Positions 28,159 to 40,441 of a stretch of DNA of 64,000 bases are shown here, in pieces. Below the pieces are notes generated by a model. It did no database searches, was not told the DNA's origin, and was given only the letters and a program-made list of their open reading frames with translations. Numbering within the stretch: the stretch's first letter is position 1; each line of letters opens with the position of its first letter. The stretch is taken from assembly GCF_014192095.1 (NCBI RefSeq), contig NZ_JACHXN010000012.1, positions 1-64,000 on the forward strand, in the 5' to 3' direction. Made by a program: the position numbers and the translations under genes. This DNA is from Phyllobacterium trifolii. Its GTDB lineage: Bacteria; Pseudomonadota; Alphaproteobacteria; Rhizobiales; Rhizobiaceae.

Positions 28159-28941
28159 TCAGAATGCGTAGCGCACGCCAACCTTGAAGTCATGCGACGT
28201 AATGTCCTTGAATTTGAACGGTTCCGGGTTAGGCCGCGTTTGCGAGGGGATGAAGTTGGATGCATTAGCTGTCTGTCCGTCTCCAAGATCCAAGTAGCTG
28301 TAACCGAGATCAATTGTCATGCGGTCAGTCGCCTTGATGCCCACACCGGCGTGCAGCGCCCATGCAAATTCCCACTGGGAGTCCGAACCTGCAAACCCGC
28401 CGCCCCCTGTAATTGCGTTGTTATCGGTAAAATTCGATATTGTATTTCGCGATGCACCAATACCTGCACCGACGTAAGGCGTGAGGCCGGCGTAAGTACC
28501 AAGATCGGTATAGGCGTTGGCCAAAAACAACCATTCTGACTTCTTCGCGTGGTATTCGTTCGTTGCCTCATCGCCATTGTCCGGAATGCCATCCGTGTCA
28601 TAAAAGTCCAAGGCGCTAAATTCGGTCTTACCACGATACTGGCCCGTGACATCTGCGCGAAACCAATCGTTAAACTGATATCCAACACCTATCTGACCGG
28701 TTATGCCGGCGTCGAAATCTCCCTCATCGTGCCAGCCGTGAACAGCAGGATCCGCGAAGCCCACATAATCCAATCCATCGAATTGCTGGTTGCTCATGCC
28801 GATGTCGCCGCGCAAATACCATCCGCCAAACTGCTGGACTTCCACTACCTGCGGATCCTGTATGTCGGCCGAATATGCCGGGACAGCACCCAGGCACAGA
28901 AGTGCTGCGCTCATAGCAGCATGTTTGGTGAAAGTGCTCAT
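28159..28941 (-). CDS. Omp25/Omp31-like outer-membrane beta-barrel protein
   Basis: A 260-residue secreted protein. The signal peptide is MSTFTKHAAMSAALLCLG... with cleavage after AYS-A (about residue 25), and the mature part is an eight-strand barrel of the OmpA-like/Omp25 kind with alternating aromatic strands (GGWYLRGDIGMS, GQIGVGYQFNDWFRADVTG, MTIDLGYSYLDLG). It ends in HDFKVGVRYAF, a C-terminal Phe suited to BAM recognition. The Brucella relatives are major outer-membrane proteins affecting envelope stability. Start 28941 is taken at the Met opening the signal peptide; the frame to 29007 adds 22 non-signal residues. Single-gene transcript. Confidence 0.87.
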   Translation of the reverse strand: MSTFTKHAAMSAALLCLGAVPAYSADIQDPQVVEVQQFGGWYLRGDIGMSNQQFDGLDYVGFADPAVHGWHDEGDFDAGITGQIGVGYQFNDWFRADVTGQYRGKTEFSALDFYDTDGIPDNGDEATNEYHAKKSEWLFLANAYTDLGTYAGLTPYVGAGIGASRNTISNFTDNNAITGGGGFAGSDSQWEFAWALHAGVGIKATDRMTIDLGYSYLDLGDGQTANASNFIPSQTRPNPEPFKFKDITSHDFKVGVRYAF

Positions 28942-29095
28942 TTTCGTTTCCCTCACGAAGCCCAATGATTGAAGTGCAGCGAATGCTACTAAGGTGTTAG
29001 AAACCAATATGAGGGGGAAAAGTTAAATCTCGCTTAACCGTGTTTCTTCACCATATCCATTAACGTTAATGAATCGGAAACAACACTGCTTGCTG

Positions 29096-29138
29096 TATAA
29101 ATACAAAATGGGCCCAGCGGACCCATTTTGTATTTATA
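29096..29138 (-). terminator. terminator of glmM (perfect 17-bp stem)
   Basis: TATAAATACAAAATGGG (29096-29112) is perfectly complementary to 29122-29138 around a 9-nt loop. It begins 16 bp after the glmM stop on the minus strand, and the T-rich arm follows the G/C core. The symmetry means it could stop transcription from either side. Confidence 0.75.
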
Positions 29139-29153
29139 TGTAATAATATTGTT

Positions 29154-30497
29154 CTAGGCGGCCGAAGAAATTACCGAAATGATGTCGTTGACGACGGTCT
29201 CTACAAGTTTGCGGTCGTCGCCTTCTGCCATAACGCGTATCAGGGGTTCAGTTCCAGATGGCCGGATTACGAGACGACCGGCCTTACCCAGACGATCGCG
29301 AGCCTCATCGATGGCGCTCTTTACCTTTTTGTTCTCCAGCGGCTTCGTGCCAGTCGTACGAACGTTTTTCAACAACTGCGGCACGGGATCAAACTTGCGG
29401 CAAACTTCGCTCACCGGCCTGTTCTGTTCTTGGACCACCGCAAGAATCTGCAGGGCCGATACCAGGCCATCGCCAGTTGTGGAAAAATCGGACAGCACGA
29501 TATGGCCGGACTGCTCGCCGCCAATATTGAAACCATGGCTGCGCATATGCTCGACTACATATCGATCACCTACCTGCGTGCGTGCCAGCGTCAAACCACG
29601 ATCGACCAAGAAGCGCTCAAAGCCGAGATTGGACATGATTGTCGCAACGACGCCGCCACCGACCAGGCGGTTTGACTCTTGCCAGGATTGGGCGATGACA
29701 GCCATGAGCTGGTCGCCGTCGATGATGGCGCCGTTCTCATCCACTATCAGCACGCGGTCGGCGTCGCCATCAAGCGCAATGCCGATATCGGCTCTGACTT
29801 CATGCACCTTCTTAATCAAGCCTAACGGATGAGTTGAGCCGCAATCCTCGTTGATGTTCGTACCATTGGGCTCGTTATTGATCGTAACGACGTCGGCGCC
29901 AAGCTCCCACAATGCTGCAGGTGCAACCTTGTATGCCGCTCCGTTGGCGCAATCGACAACAATCCGCAACCCGGCCAGTGAGATATTCTTTGGCATCGTC
30001 CGCTTGGCGAATTCGATATAGCGATAGATATCGCCGTCAACACGCTTCGCCCGACCAAGCGCATCGAAACTGGACAGTCGATCTGTCAAATTCTCTTCCA
30101 TCAATCGCTCAATTTCGAGCTCAATCTCATCGGAGAGTTTGAAACCATCCGGGCCAAACAGCTTGATGCCATTATCATGGTAAGGATTGTGCGACGCCGA
30201 AATCATGACGCCAATGTCGGCGCGCAACGACCTGCAGAGCATGGCGACAGCCGGCGTCGGAATCGGGCCGAGAAGAAATACATCCATGCCTGTCGAGGTA
30301 AACCCGGCCACAAGAGCCGTCTCGATCATATAGCCGGAAAGCCGTGTGTCCTTTCCGATCACGACGCGGTTGCGATGTTGGCCGCGCTTGAACGCAAGGC
30401 CTACAGCCATACCCACCTTCATTGCGATATCGGGCGTCATCGGATAGGCGTTTGCCTGCCCGCGAATACCATCTGTCCCAAAATATTTGCGAACCAT
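29154..30497 (-). CDS. glmM: phosphoglucosamine mutase
   Basis: A 447-residue enzyme interconverting glucosamine-6-phosphate and glucosamine-1-phosphate, on the route to UDP-GlcNAc for peptidoglycan and lipid [15 protein letters not shown] opens the protein, the phospho-serine loop is [15 protein letters not shown], the metal loop is [13 protein letters not shown], and the phosphate-binding tail is [14 protein letters not shown]. The length is typical (~448). Start 30497 (MVRKYFG) is fixed by homology; the frame to 30605 is unsupported. It lies downstream of ftsH, separated by a strong hairpin, so it has its own promoter. Confidence 0.97.
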   Translation of the reverse strand: MVRKYFGTDGIRGQANAYPMTPDIAMKVGMAVGLAFKRGQHRNRVVIGKDTRLSGYMIETALVAGFTSTGMDVFLLGPIPTPAVAMLCRSLRADIGVMISASHNPYHDNGIKLFGPDGFKLSDEIELEIERLMEENLTDRLSSFDALGRAKRVDGDIYRYIEFAKRTMPKNISLAGLRIVVDCANGAAYKVAPAALWELGADVVTINNEPNGTNINEDCGSTHPLGLIKKVHEVRADIGIALDGDADRVLIVDENGAIIDGDQLMAVIAQSWQESNRLVGGGVVATIMSNLGFERFLVDRGLTLARTQVGDRYVVEHMRSHGFNIGGEQSGHIVLSDFSTTGDGLVSALQILAVVQEQNRPVSEVCRKFDPVPQLLKNVRTTGTKPLENKKVKSAIDEARDRLGKAGRLVIRPSGTEPLIRVMAEGDDRKLVETVVNDIISVISSAA

Positions 30498-30655
30498 TTT
30501 TATTATCCAACGCTTGGGGACTCTGGCTCTATCGTATGGCCAAGAGTAGCCCTCGTTTGCTCGTGCTCGATCTCCGCTTATTGCAGAAGACCATCGATTT
30601 CGCATCTCACAATTTGTGTGGGGATTATACTTGACGCAAATGAATGAACAATTCG

Positions 30656-30687
30656 TACAAACGGCCGGTTTTCACCGGCCGTTTGTA
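30656..30687 (-). terminator. hairpin terminator after ftsH
   Basis: TACAAACGGCCGG (30656-30668) pairs perfectly (13 bp) with CCGGCCGTTTGTA (30675-30687), 17 bp downstream of the ftsH stop on the minus strand. The T-tract is short, so efficiency is uncertain. Confidence 0.6.
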
Positions 30688-30704
30688 TAAGTTGGATACC
30701 CCAT

Positions 30705-32636
<1,932 letters not shown>

Positions 32637-32732
32637 ATCGGGTCCCATCAAAACATAACCGCAAGGACGCGGAATTTATACGTAACATAGGTTCGAAGCA
32701 TGCCATTGCCAAGGCTGGCGTTCAAACTCACG

Positions 32733-34112
32733 TCAATTCTTATTAATCTGGTTTACAGGAGACCGCTTGTACCCCTGTAGTTGAAAGGTTTCTGCAACGG
32801 ATTGAGCAAGCATTTCATCATAGCCCGAAAGAATATGGTCGAACAGGGCAAGGTGCCGCGTCAAAGAAATTCCTTCAGCCAATTTCGCGTGATTACCGAA
32901 AGCCGGAACGTCGACAATGTCGCCGTCGAGAAATACGGCAGGGCTCGACAAAGTCGATGGCCGGTGAAAATTGGCTGGGTGGGTATCACCCAAAAATTCC
33001 AACCCCAATATACCAGTCGCTCTGATCTTGATTGATCTGTTGGTATGATTGCCGATCCGGTAGCGACCATCCCAGATGGCAATCCCGCCCGGTTCAACAG
33101 TAATGTCCGGCAAAGAGCGCATTTCACGATAGATGACAGCTTTATTCTTGCTGAGTTGAAGAACACAACGGTTCATTGTGATGCGTCCGAACGAAAGTTT
33201 CGAATGAATACGCTCCAGGGCCCTGTCACAATTTTCTACTGGTGGGAGATATGATTGCCCGCCCATCGTTGCCATCAGGATGCCAACGATAAGTTGCTGT
33301 ACGTGCTGCTCGTACAAGGCCAAGTCTGAGCGACTGACTTCCGCGCGGATTCCATGGTAAATAGTCACACAATCCGGTAGAAACTCCACAACCTTATCGT
33401 TCAGCGCGCGTCTTTTGCTTGCTTTCTCAACGATCTCGCAGACCATTTCCCGGGAATCCACGAGCCACAGCGCCTTGCGAATTCGAACGCGCTCGTATTT
33501 TGGGTTGTCATTTGAAGGGTCCTCTCGCCAGGCAATTCCTCTGGCGCGGAGATAATCGCGCAACTCTTCCCGTGAGACATTGAGCAAAGGTCGCATGAGC
33601 CAAACCTCGCGATCAAGTAAGGTCGCCAATGCCATACCGGCCAATCCCCGTTCGCTCCCTCCTTCGCCCGTTCGTGCTGAGCGCATGACAAAGGTCTCGA
33701 TCTGATCGTCAAGCGTATGGCCTGCAAGAATCACGTCGGTACCTGCATCGCGTGCTGCGCGACACAGGAGTTTATAGCGGACATCGCGCGCCTTGGCGGA
33801 CAGGCCCGTATCCGGTTTGGGTCCGTCCCAGTTCAAGATCCGGTGTTCAATTCCTGCTGTTTTGCAGAGTCCTGCGACAAAATGCGCTTCATCAACAGAT
33901 TCAGGTCGAAGTCCATGGTCAATCGTAACGGCAATGATTTTTGGAAAGGTGCTTTGTGCCGCGCGATAGCTGATCAGAAGGTACAACAAGGCCAAGGAGT
34001 CACTTCCACCCGACACAGCAACTATGACAGATCTCAGCTCCCTGAAATCAATCGCATCGAAAACGCTGGCAGGATCAATATCCTGGTCAGCATTTGTTGG
34101 CGGCACGTTCAT
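32733..34112 (-). CDS. tilS: tRNA(Ile)-lysidine synthetase
   Basis: A 459-residue enzyme that attaches lysine to C34 of tRNA-Ile(CAU), making it read AUA. The PP-loop ATPase motif is VAVSGGSDSLALLYLL near residue 35, followed by ITVDHGLRPESVDEAHFV and ILAGHTLDDQIETFVMR. The C-terminal half is poorly conserved. The gene overlaps the end of cpoB by 26 bp on the same strand, so the two are probably translationally coupled. tilS-ftsH adjacency is widely conserved. Confidence 0.93.
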   Translation of the reverse strand: MNVPPTNADQDIDPASVFDAIDFRELRSVIVAVSGGSDSLALLYLLISYRAAQSTFPKIIAVTIDHGLRPESVDEAHFVAGLCKTAGIEHRILNWDGPKPDTGLSAKARDVRYKLLCRAARDAGTDVILAGHTLDDQIETFVMRSARTGEGGSERGLAGMALATLLDREVWLMRPLLNVSREELRDYLRARGIAWREDPSNDNPKYERVRIRKALWLVDSREMVCEIVEKASKRRALNDKVVEFLPDCVTIYHGIRAEVSRSDLALYEQHVQQLIVGILMATMGGQSYLPPVENCDRALERIHSKLSFGRITMNRCVLQLSKNKAVIYREMRSLPDITVEPGGIAIWDGRYRIGNHTNRSIKIRATGILGLEFLGDTHPANFHRPSTLSSPAVFLDGDIVDVPAFGNHAKLAEGISLTRHLALFDHILSGYDEMLAQSVAETFQLQGYKRSPVNQINKN

Positions 34113-35097
34113 TCTTCACGCGCTCTTTGATCGCTGCAGAAATATTTGGATAGCGAGAATTGACCGAGGCAAACGTCGCACAGGCAACCTCATGATCCTG
34201 CATTTTTGCTAGAGTCATGCCGAGCTTCAGAAGGTTTTCTGGGCTTTTCTTGGCGTCAGGAAATTGCTTGTGATTATCGAGGAAGACTGAGGCGGCCTCC
34301 TGGAAACGCCCTTGGCTGTAAAGCGATTCACCGAGCCAATATCGCGCATCAGGATCCGCCGGATCTTTCGGGAAACGATCCACGTGGCTGCGAAACGCCG
34401 CTTCAGCGCTTTTGTAGTCTCCAGACAGGAACAACTGATAGGCTTGGCTATAGAGCACCTTTGGATCATCGGTGTCCGGTAGCGCTGCTACAGTGGTGTT
34501 ATCTGAAGACTGACCAGCCGCGGTATCATTTCTGGAACCACCAATTACGTTGCCATTGGCATCAAACTCGATTTGTCCAAGCGGACGTGGCGGCTCGCCA
34601 AGCTGTGGTGAGCCGGAAGCATCGGTTTGTGGGTCAATAGCAGCGGAATCAGTGGTATCTGGCAACGAGTTTATTGTGGACGCCGTTGAGTTGGTGGAGG
34701 CATCGGTTGACGCCTCCCCGGTTTTCCGCGAGGGCGTTACAGAGGCAACGCTGCGGTCGCTTTTGCCCCCAGCATCTGAGCGCTTGCCCTTTTCCAGTTC
34801 CTGGAACCGGAATTCATTGTCCTCCTGTACCTTCCGCATTTGTTCCTGCATTTGCAGAATCTGGAAGTTCAGTTCCTCGATCTTGCCGGTAAGCTGCCTG
34901 ATCTGCTCCTCCAGCTGGCTCACACGCGGATCGCCTGCCTGCGCCATCAGCACGGGCGGCGCGTCGTTTGTCATAATGGCTGCCTTTGGCGTCAGCGAGG
35001 GGAAACCATCCTCAACGCTTGAAGCATGGCCCACGCCGGTCGCCAGAAATGGCAGCACCGTCATTGCCAGCACCATTCTCTTCAGTCGTTTATTCAT
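34087..35097 (-). CDS. cpoB: Tol-Pal system coordinator CpoB (YbgF), TPR protein
   Basis: A 336-residue periplasmic protein that links the Tol-Pal machine to septal peptidoglycan synthesis. Signal peptide MNKRLKRMVLAMTVLPFLAT... to about residue 26, then a trimerising coiled coil (~55-105, VSQLEEQIRQLTGKIEELNF), a Ser/Thr/Asp-rich linker, and three TPR-like repeats at the C-terminus (YSQAYQLFLSGDYKSAEAAF; ARYWLGESLYSQGRFQEAAS). The domain order is exactly that of CpoB. It is followed by tilS with a 26-bp overlap. A pal terminator lies upstream, so it has its own promoter in the ~110-bp leader. Confidence 0.92.
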   Translation of the reverse strand: MNKRLKRMVLAMTVLPFLATGVGHASSVEDGFPSLTPKAAIMTNDAPPVLMAQAGDPRVSQLEEQIRQLTGKIEELNFQILQMQEQMRKVQEDNEFRFQELEKGKRSDAGGKSDRSVASVTPSRKTGEASTDASTNSTASTINSLPDTTDSAAIDPQTDASGSPQLGEPPRPLGQIEFDANGNVIGGSRNDTAAGQSSDNTTVAALPDTDDPKVLYSQAYQLFLSGDYKSAEAAFRSHVDRFPKDPADPDARYWLGESLYSQGRFQEAASVFLDNHKQFPDAKKSPENLLKLGMTLAKMQDHEVACATFASVNSRYPNISAAIKERVKNERAANKC

Positions 35098-35210
35098 TCC
35101 TTTTACCGCCCTGATGTGGGAAATAGAAACACCGCTGGGATTTGCGGCAGCTTATCTAACACGAGCAACGTGACTTCGGCCAAATTTTGTTTTGACCGGA
35201 GACCAAACAA

Positions 35211-35235
35211 AAAAAGCGGCCCGAAAGCCGCTTTT
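35211..35235 (-). terminator. terminator of pal
   Basis: AAAAGCGGC (35212-35220) / GCCGCTTTT (35227-35235) with an A-run beyond it on the + strand, i.e. a T-run on the minus transcript, 22 bp after the pal stop. Confidence 0.75.
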
Positions 35236-35257
35236 CCCTGATGGAGCCAACGGACTC

Positions 35258-35761
35258 TTAGCTACCAGCGCCGCCAAGAACTGTGATGGCGCGCCGATTC
35301 TGCGACCAGCACGATTCACTGTCGCAAACGGCGACCGGACGCTCATTACCGTAAGAAAGTGTCTTGATGCGCGCCGCGGGTACACCCTGCGATGCAAGGT
35401 AGTTGCGCGTCGCTGCCGCACGCCGTTGGCCAAGAGCCAGATTGTATTCACGCGTGCCGCGCTCGTCCGCATGGCCTTCGACCGTGATCGCATAGTTTGG
35501 ATAGCGCTGGAGCCACTGTGCCTGCTTAGCCAAAGTCTGCTGTGCATCAGCGCGAATGACGGAAGAGTCAACGTCGAAGAAGATACGATCGCCAACATTG
35601 ACTGTGAAATCTTGAGTAGAACCAGGTTTTGCGCTGCCAGCAAGACCGAGATCACCGGCACTGTTGGGCATGTTTTTCTTCGAAGCACAACCCGCAATGG
35701 CGAGAGACAGGAAGAGTGCAACGAAAACTGGACTGCGGGCGATCATTTCGAAGCGGCGCAT
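35258..35761 (-). CDS. pal: peptidoglycan-associated lipoprotein Pal
   Basis: A 167-residue outer-membrane lipoprotein binding peptidoglycan and TolB. The lipobox is LAIAGC, acylated at Cys25 or close to it. An OmpA-like domain follows (DRIFFDVDSSVIRADAQQTL; ITVEGHADERGTREYNLALGQRR) with the diaminopimelate-binding Asp and Arg. The start is backed by AAGGAG 8 nt upstream. It follows tolB on the same strand after 230 bp, so it probably has its own promoter as well as read-through. Confidence 0.95.
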   Translation of the reverse strand: MRRFEMIARSPVFVALFLSLAIAGCASKKNMPNSAGDLGLAGSAKPGSTQDFTVNVGDRIFFDVDSSVIRADAQQTLAKQAQWLQRYPNYAITVEGHADERGTREYNLALGQRRAAATRNYLASQGVPAARIKTLSYGNERPVAVCDSESCWSQNRRAITVLGGAGS

Positions 35762-35991
35762 AGCCTGGACTCCTTAAGAATTGAATTGTTTCGGTGAACA
35801 AGCAGTAACCATATCGAGGTTAAGGCCCGGTTCAGAAACAGGGTTAATCCACTCTTAACACCAGGATTAACAGCGAATTTCAGAATGTGTTCTGCACCCT
35901 AGAGGCACAAATTGAGGCGGAAAGACGACATTCGCGGCAATGTCTTGAAACACGGACGCGATTGTCAGTTGTTATTGGTTTATCCACCGAT

Positions 35992-37308
35992 TCATTCAAG
36001 CAGCGGCGACCAGGCAGGATCCGACGCGAGGTTTGGCGTTTGAATCTGGCGCAGATTTCGACCAGTCAGATCGACGGTCGACAGCTTGGGGCTGTTGGAA
36101 CCGGGCGGCAGGCGGAAGAACATCAGCACACGGCCGTTCGGAGCCCAGGTCGGGCCCTCGTCATGATAGCCGCTGGTCAGAATTCGCTCTCCCGATCCAT
36201 CGGTCTTCATCACGCCGATGGAAAACTCGCCACCAGATTGTTTGGTGAAGGCGATCAGATCTCCGCGGGGAGACCATACCGGCGTCGAATAAGAACCATC
36301 TCCGAAGGAAATGCGTTGCGGGTTTGAGCCGTCGGCACCCATCTTGTAGATCTGCGGACGGCCGCCGCGATCCGACTCGAACACAACCTGGCTCCCATCG
36401 GGAGAATAGGATGCGCCCGTATCGATAGCTGATGTGCTCGTGAGACGCGTCGTGGTCCGGCTGCGTAAATCCATCGTGTAAACGTTCGCACTCCCATCTT
36501 CCTGCAACAGGCTCATGACGACCTTCTGACCGTCTGGCGAAAAGCGCGGCGCAATGGTCATACCAGGGAAGTTGCCGACGAGCTCGCGCTGACCTGTTTC
36601 AAGTTGCAAGAGGTAGATCTGCGGCTTGCCACCCTCGAACGACATGTAAGTGATTTCCTGACGGCTTGGCGAAAACCGCGGCGTCAGGACAAGGTCTTTG
36701 CCATTGGTAAGATAGCGCACATTGGCGCCGTCCTGATCCATGATCGCGAGGCGCTTGATGCGCTTTTCCTTGGTACCGGATTCATCGACAAAGACAACGC
36801 GTGTGTCGAAATAGCCTTTTTCACCGGTAAGCTTCTCATAGATTGCGTCTGCAATAATATGGGCGACACGGCGCCAGCTTTCAGGTGAAGTAAAGAACTG
36901 TTGGCCATCAAGCTGCTGCCCGGCGAATGTATCCCAAAGGCGGAATTCGGCCTTCAGACGGCCATCGCCTTGCTTGGTAACACGACCCGTTACAAGGGCC
37001 TGAGCATTGATCACCTTCCAATCCTCAAAGCGGGGTGCTGCATCGGGATTCGAGATCTTCTCGATGAACGCACCTTTATCGACAGGTGCGAACAGGCCGG
37101 ATCGCTCCAGATCCGCAGCAATCACATTAGAAATATTCGTACCCAATTGATCGCCGGAAAGAAAATCGGTAATTGCTATTGGCATAGGCTCGACAACACC
37201 CTTGGTGATATCGAGTTTCAGCTGGGCTTTCGCAGGTAGCGTCGCCACGATCAAAGTTGCTATGACCATCGCGAAAGCTGCACATAAAGTCCGGAGTATT
37301 TTTAGCAT
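35992..37308 (-). CDS. tolB: Tol-Pal system beta-propeller protein TolB
   Basis: A 438-residue periplasmic protein that switches between Pal and TolA. Signal peptide to about residue 30 (…VATLPAKA-Q), N-terminal domain (~35-150), then a six-bladed beta-propeller with repeats such as [52 protein letters not shown] and [16 protein letters not shown]. The length is typical (~430). Start 37308 (MLKILRTLC) opens the signal peptide; the longer frame to 37347 touches the tolA stop. Part of tolQ-tolR-tolA-tolB. Confidence 0.96.
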   Translation of the reverse strand: MLKILRTLCAAFAMVIATLIVATLPAKAQLKLDITKGVVEPMPIAITDFLSGDQLGTNISNVIAADLERSGLFAPVDKGAFIEKISNPDAAPRFEDWKVINAQALVTGRVTKQGDGRLKAEFRLWDTFAGQQLDGQQFFTSPESWRRVAHIIADAIYEKLTGEKGYFDTRVVFVDESGTKEKRIKRLAIMDQDGANVRYLTNGKDLVLTPRFSPSRQEITYMSFEGGKPQIYLLQLETGQRELVGNFPGMTIAPRFSPDGQKVVMSLLQEDGSANVYTMDLRSRTTTRLTSTSAIDTGASYSPDGSQVVFESDRGGRPQIYKMGADGSNPQRISFGDGSYSTPVWSPRGDLIAFTKQSGGEFSIGVMKTDGSGERILTSGYHDEGPTWAPNGRVLMFFRLPPGSNSPKLSTVDLTGRNLRQIQTPNLASDPAWSPLLE

Positions 37309-37346
37309 TAGTTCAGGGCCCTCTTTTGGCTGGCCTATAATCGACA

Positions 37347-38456
37347 TCAGGTAGCACCGGGATGGAACGTCAGTTCAACGCTCGACCAGGTGTCGTATTT
37401 ATCTTGCGGCAGGTTAAACGGTGCCGATTTCATCACCGCCCGTAAGGCGCTGCTCTTTACGGCATCCAATAACCCGGAGTCGCCACCGCTGCCGCTAACC
37501 TCGGGCCTGCCGTCAATTTCGCCGTCTTTCGTGAGCCTGAACTTGACGACAATCATCATTTCAGGCGTCTCCTCGGCGCCAACCGGTTTGTTCCAGTTTC
37601 CTTCGATGAGTCCTCGCAACGCATCCATCTCGCTCTGGCTCAACTTGGATCCTCCGGTAGCCTTGTTCGCGCCCAGCGACGCCTGATCACTTGATCGCTT
37701 GGCGCCTCCGGCTGATGGCTTCTGTTTGTTCAACAGCTCTGCCACTTGATCAGCGATGCCGTCCTTATCCTTCGAAGGCGTAGACGCCGTCTGCGTAGGC
37801 TTTGGCTTTTCCTGAACCTCCTTGCGATCCGGCGTCTTCGCTGTCTGCGCCGGCGGTGTCGGCTTGGCTTCAGGCTTTGCAACTGTATCGGGCAGCTTGA
37901 ACGCTTCCTCAGCAGGCTTGTCTACCGGGGGTGTCGGCGTAGGCTTCGCTTCCTCTTTCGGTGCGGGGTCCGATTTGACCTCGTTGATCGCTTCAGCCAC
38001 AGGATCCGGCTTTACCTCTTCCTTCGGAGCGGGGTCAGTCTTTACTTCCGTCGCAGGCACGGGGATTGGCTTCGGCTCGGGTTGGACTACTGGCTTCGGT
38101 TCCGGCTGTGGTTCAGGTTTGGCGACAGGCGTCTCCGAAGGCTTCGGCGCTTCGGCAGCCTCGACCGGCTTTGGCTTGGTCTCGGGAGTGGGCTTGGTTT
38201 CCACATCCGTTTCGCTGTCACCAACATTTTGTGCGTCAGGTACCGTCTGGGGCTTCTGCGTGGGCTTAGGCGTCGGCTTCTCGGCCTTGGGTGCTTTTTT
38301 ATCGCCCTTCTGCAGTTGGCTTATATCTGAAACGATATCGATCGGCATCGACTCCGAATTCGCCATATCCATGGGCGTCGGCGAGGAGAACGACAAGAGC
38401 CCCCAGCCGATGACCACAGCGTGGATAATTGCGGAGGATGTGACGCTAGCCCGCAT
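37347..38456 (-). CDS. tolA: TolA, inner-membrane linker of the Tol-Pal system
   Basis: A 369-residue protein spanning the periplasm. One N-terminal transmembrane helix ([16 protein letters not shown]), a long Pro/Lys/Glu-rich linker (residues ~50-255, many KPxP units), then a TonB-like C-terminal domain ([20 protein letters not shown] ... VELTFHPG). The E. coli linker is alpha-helical and Ala/Lys-rich; here it is Pro-rich, as in other rhizobia, suggesting an extended rod. It is 6 bp after tolR, clearly one operon. Confidence 0.92.
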   Translation of the reverse strand: MRASVTSSAIIHAVVIGWGLLSFSSPTPMDMANSESMPIDIVSDISQLQKGDKKAPKAEKPTPKPTQKPQTVPDAQNVGDSETDVETKPTPETKPKPVEAAEAPKPSETPVAKPEPQPEPKPVVQPEPKPIPVPATEVKTDPAPKEEVKPDPVAEAINEVKSDPAPKEEAKPTPTPPVDKPAEEAFKLPDTVAKPEAKPTPPAQTAKTPDRKEVQEKPKPTQTASTPSKDKDGIADQVAELLNKQKPSAGGAKRSSDQASLGANKATGGSKLSQSEMDALRGLIEGNWNKPVGAEETPEMMIVVKFRLTKDGEIDGRPEVSGSGGDSGLLDAVKSSALRAVMKSAPFNLPQDKYDTWSSVELTFHPGAT

Positions 38457-38462
38457 GGTTGA

Positions 38463-38912
38463 TCAGTTAACCTCCGGCAGACTGACGAGACCGATATTCT
38501 TGAATCCCGAACCCGATATCTGTGCCATGACCTTCATGATCGTGCCGTAGTCGGCGGATTTGTCACCCTTCACGAAAATGCGCTCGTTATAGCCAGTCTT
38601 GGCAATTGCCTGAAGTTTTGGAACGATCTCCTCCAGCGGTATCTCGGTTTCCTGCAGGTAGATCTGCCCCTGCTGATTGATCGTGACGTAGATCGGGTCA
38701 GATTCGCTGTTCAAGGTCTGTGCCGATGTTTCCGGCATATCGATTGGAACGCCCACCGTCATCATCGGTGCCGTTACCATGAAGATTATGAGCAATACGA
38801 GCATGACGTCGACAAGCGGCGTGACGTTGATCTCGCTCATCACGCCCTTGCTGGAACGTCCGCGGCGCCGCCGTCCACCCGAAGAACCGTTGTTACCTAT
38901 CGACATGCCCAT
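38463..38912 (-). CDS. tolR: TolR, proton-channel subunit of the Tol-Pal system
   Basis: A 149-residue ExbD/TolR protein. One transmembrane helix (VTPLVDVMLVLLIIFMVTAPMM) carries the functional Asp (PLVDV) that transfers protons with TolQ. A periplasmic domain follows (VYVTINQQG-like IYVTINQQGQIYL). An unusually basic N-terminus (GGRRRRGRSSKG) faces the cytosol. Met3 (38906) is an alternative start. Between tolQ (45-bp gap) and tolA (6 bp). Confidence 0.95.
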   Translation of the reverse strand: MGMSIGNNGSSGGRRRRGRSSKGVMSEINVTPLVDVMLVLLIIFMVTAPMMTVGVPIDMPETSAQTLNSESDPIYVTINQQGQIYLQETEIPLEEIVPKLQAIAKTGYNERIFVKGDKSADYGTIMKVMAQISGSGFKNIGLVSLPEVN

Positions 38913-38957
38913 GGCATTAAATCCTGCAATTAACGTATCGGTTTCTCGAATGCGTCC

Positions 38958-39665
38958 TCAAGCCCGCGGCAGCTTCTCATCGATTTGCCGCGAGAGTATG
39001 GCGGAGAACTCGTCGGCAAAGCCTTCCATGCGCGCCGTCAGTTTTCCCGCGTCGCTCGAAAGCTTGTTATAGGCGATAACCGCCGGAATGGCGGCGACCA
39101 GGCCGATAGCCGTTGCCAGCAGTGCCTCGGCGATACCCGGCGCGACTACGGCAAGGCTGGTGGACTTGGAGCCAGCAATCCCCATGAATGAGGTCATGAT
39201 ACCGATGACCGTGCCGAACAGACCGATAAATGGTCCAGCCGAGCCGATGGTTGCGAGGAACGTCAGTCGTGCTGCGAGGTAGTCGCTTTCCCGGGCCAGC
39301 GCCACATCCATCGCCTTGTCGATGCGCATTTGCAGCGCGATTGGCGAACGCGCGCCCTTTTCGAACGATTTCTTCCATTCCCGCATCGCAGCAATGAAAA
39401 TTGAGCCCATGCCCGTGGTGCGTTTATCACCAAGGTTGCGGTAGAGCTCTTCAAGGGATTGCCCTGACCAGAATATCTGCTCAAAACGGTCGAAGGCGCG
39501 CTTTGCCCGGCCAAACCCAAGAATCTTGTCGATGATGATCGCCCAGGTCCAGATCGATGCGCCGAGCAGACCCACCATCACAAGCTTGACGACAAATCCA
39601 GCCTGCCAGAACAGCCCCCACAAGGACATGTCCGATGTCTGAACGGCAACCGCTAAATTTTCCAT
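38958..39665 (-). CDS. tolQ: TolQ, proton-channel subunit of the Tol-Pal system
   Basis: A 235-residue MotA/TolQ/ExbB protein with three transmembrane helices: ~18-42 (VVKLVMVGLLGASIWTWAII), ~130-155 and ~165-195 (FIGLFGTVIGIMTSFMGIAG; IAEALLATAIGLVAAIPAVI). With TolR it uses the proton gradient to drive TolA. First gene of the tolQRAB operon; ybgC lies 235 bp upstream, so a separate promoter is possible there. Confidence 0.96.
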   Translation of the reverse strand: MENLAVAVQTSDMSLWGLFWQAGFVVKLVMVGLLGASIWTWAIIIDKILGFGRAKRAFDRFEQIFWSGQSLEELYRNLGDKRTTGMGSIFIAAMREWKKSFEKGARSPIALQMRIDKAMDVALARESDYLAARLTFLATIGSAGPFIGLFGTVIGIMTSFMGIAGSKSTSLAVVAPGIAEALLATAIGLVAAIPAVIAYNKLSSDAGKLTARMEGFADEFSAILSRQIDEKLPRA

Positions 39666-39900
39666 ATCTACAATCCTCGAATCCGAAAACCCGGCGTGTC
39701 GACCGGGGGCGCAATCGTCTCAATCCAGATGAGCCACGCTTAAAACCGGAATTTTCCAGTAACCATAACGCGGCTTCTTTACGTTAATTTTGGTAAAACG
39801 AAGGCGTTAACGTGAAACCTGTCGTCTGCACGTCTTATTCATGATTTGTTATGGTTAAGGATGAGTTTATGTTTTGAGGGCAGCGGGCAATTATCAGCGC

Positions 39901-40374
39901 TTATTTCTTCGAAGGTGGCTGAAAAAGTTTGATCCACTCCGGCGGAAATCGTCGCGGCCGACCGGCACCGTTAATCATGGCCGCCTCTACCATCGCCGAA
40001 ATAAGGAGATCGTCTCCCCGTTTTATGGCCTGCGCCATCCGCACCCTTGCTCCAGATATTTCCGCTGTTCGCGTCTCGATCGTCAACACATCATCGATCC
40101 TTGCCGCAGATTTGAAGTCTATTTCCATGCGCCGGACCACCCAAACGATGCTTTCGCCGAGTTTCCCGTCAACAAGCTCTGAGTGGTGAACGCCAAGAAG
40201 GCGCAGGTAATCGGTGCGGCCCCGTTCCAGAAATTCGAGATAGCGAGCGTGATAAACAAGGCCGGAAAAATCCGTATCGGCATAGTACACGCGCGCCAGC
40301 AGACGGTGGCCGGTATCCGTAAGGTCCCCGGCCAATCCAGTCGCTATTAATGATGAAGAATTGTTTTCGACCAT
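39901..40374 (-). CDS. ybgC: acyl-CoA thioesterase YbgC, Tol-Pal associated
   Basis: A 157-residue 4-hydroxybenzoyl-CoA-thioesterase-like hot-dog protein. The catalytic Asp is in RVYYADTDFSGLVYHARYLEFLERGRT-type sequence (short form YYADTDFSGLVYH). Found next to tolQ in most proteobacteria and probably acting on acyl-CoA or acyl-carrier-protein thioesters linked to phospholipid metabolism. Start 40374 (MVENNSSS) is chosen by family N-terminus; the open frame extends to 40779 through the divergent GH5 gene without a ribosome binding site. Normally ruvB would lie directly upstream; here a GH5 gene intervenes. Confidence 0.92.
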   Translation of the reverse strand: MVENNSSSLIATGLAGDLTDTGHRLLARVYYADTDFSGLVYHARYLEFLERGRTDYLRLLGVHHSELVDGKLGESIVWVVRRMEIDFKSAARIDDVLTIETRTAEISGARVRMAQAIKRGDDLLISAMVEAAMINGAGRPRRFPPEWIKLFQPPSKK

Positions 40375-40441
40375 GGCCCTTCCTTTTTGCAGGCTTGGTA
40401 GGCATTTTGTCCATAGCCCCCACGAAATAGGATGCGAAGAA

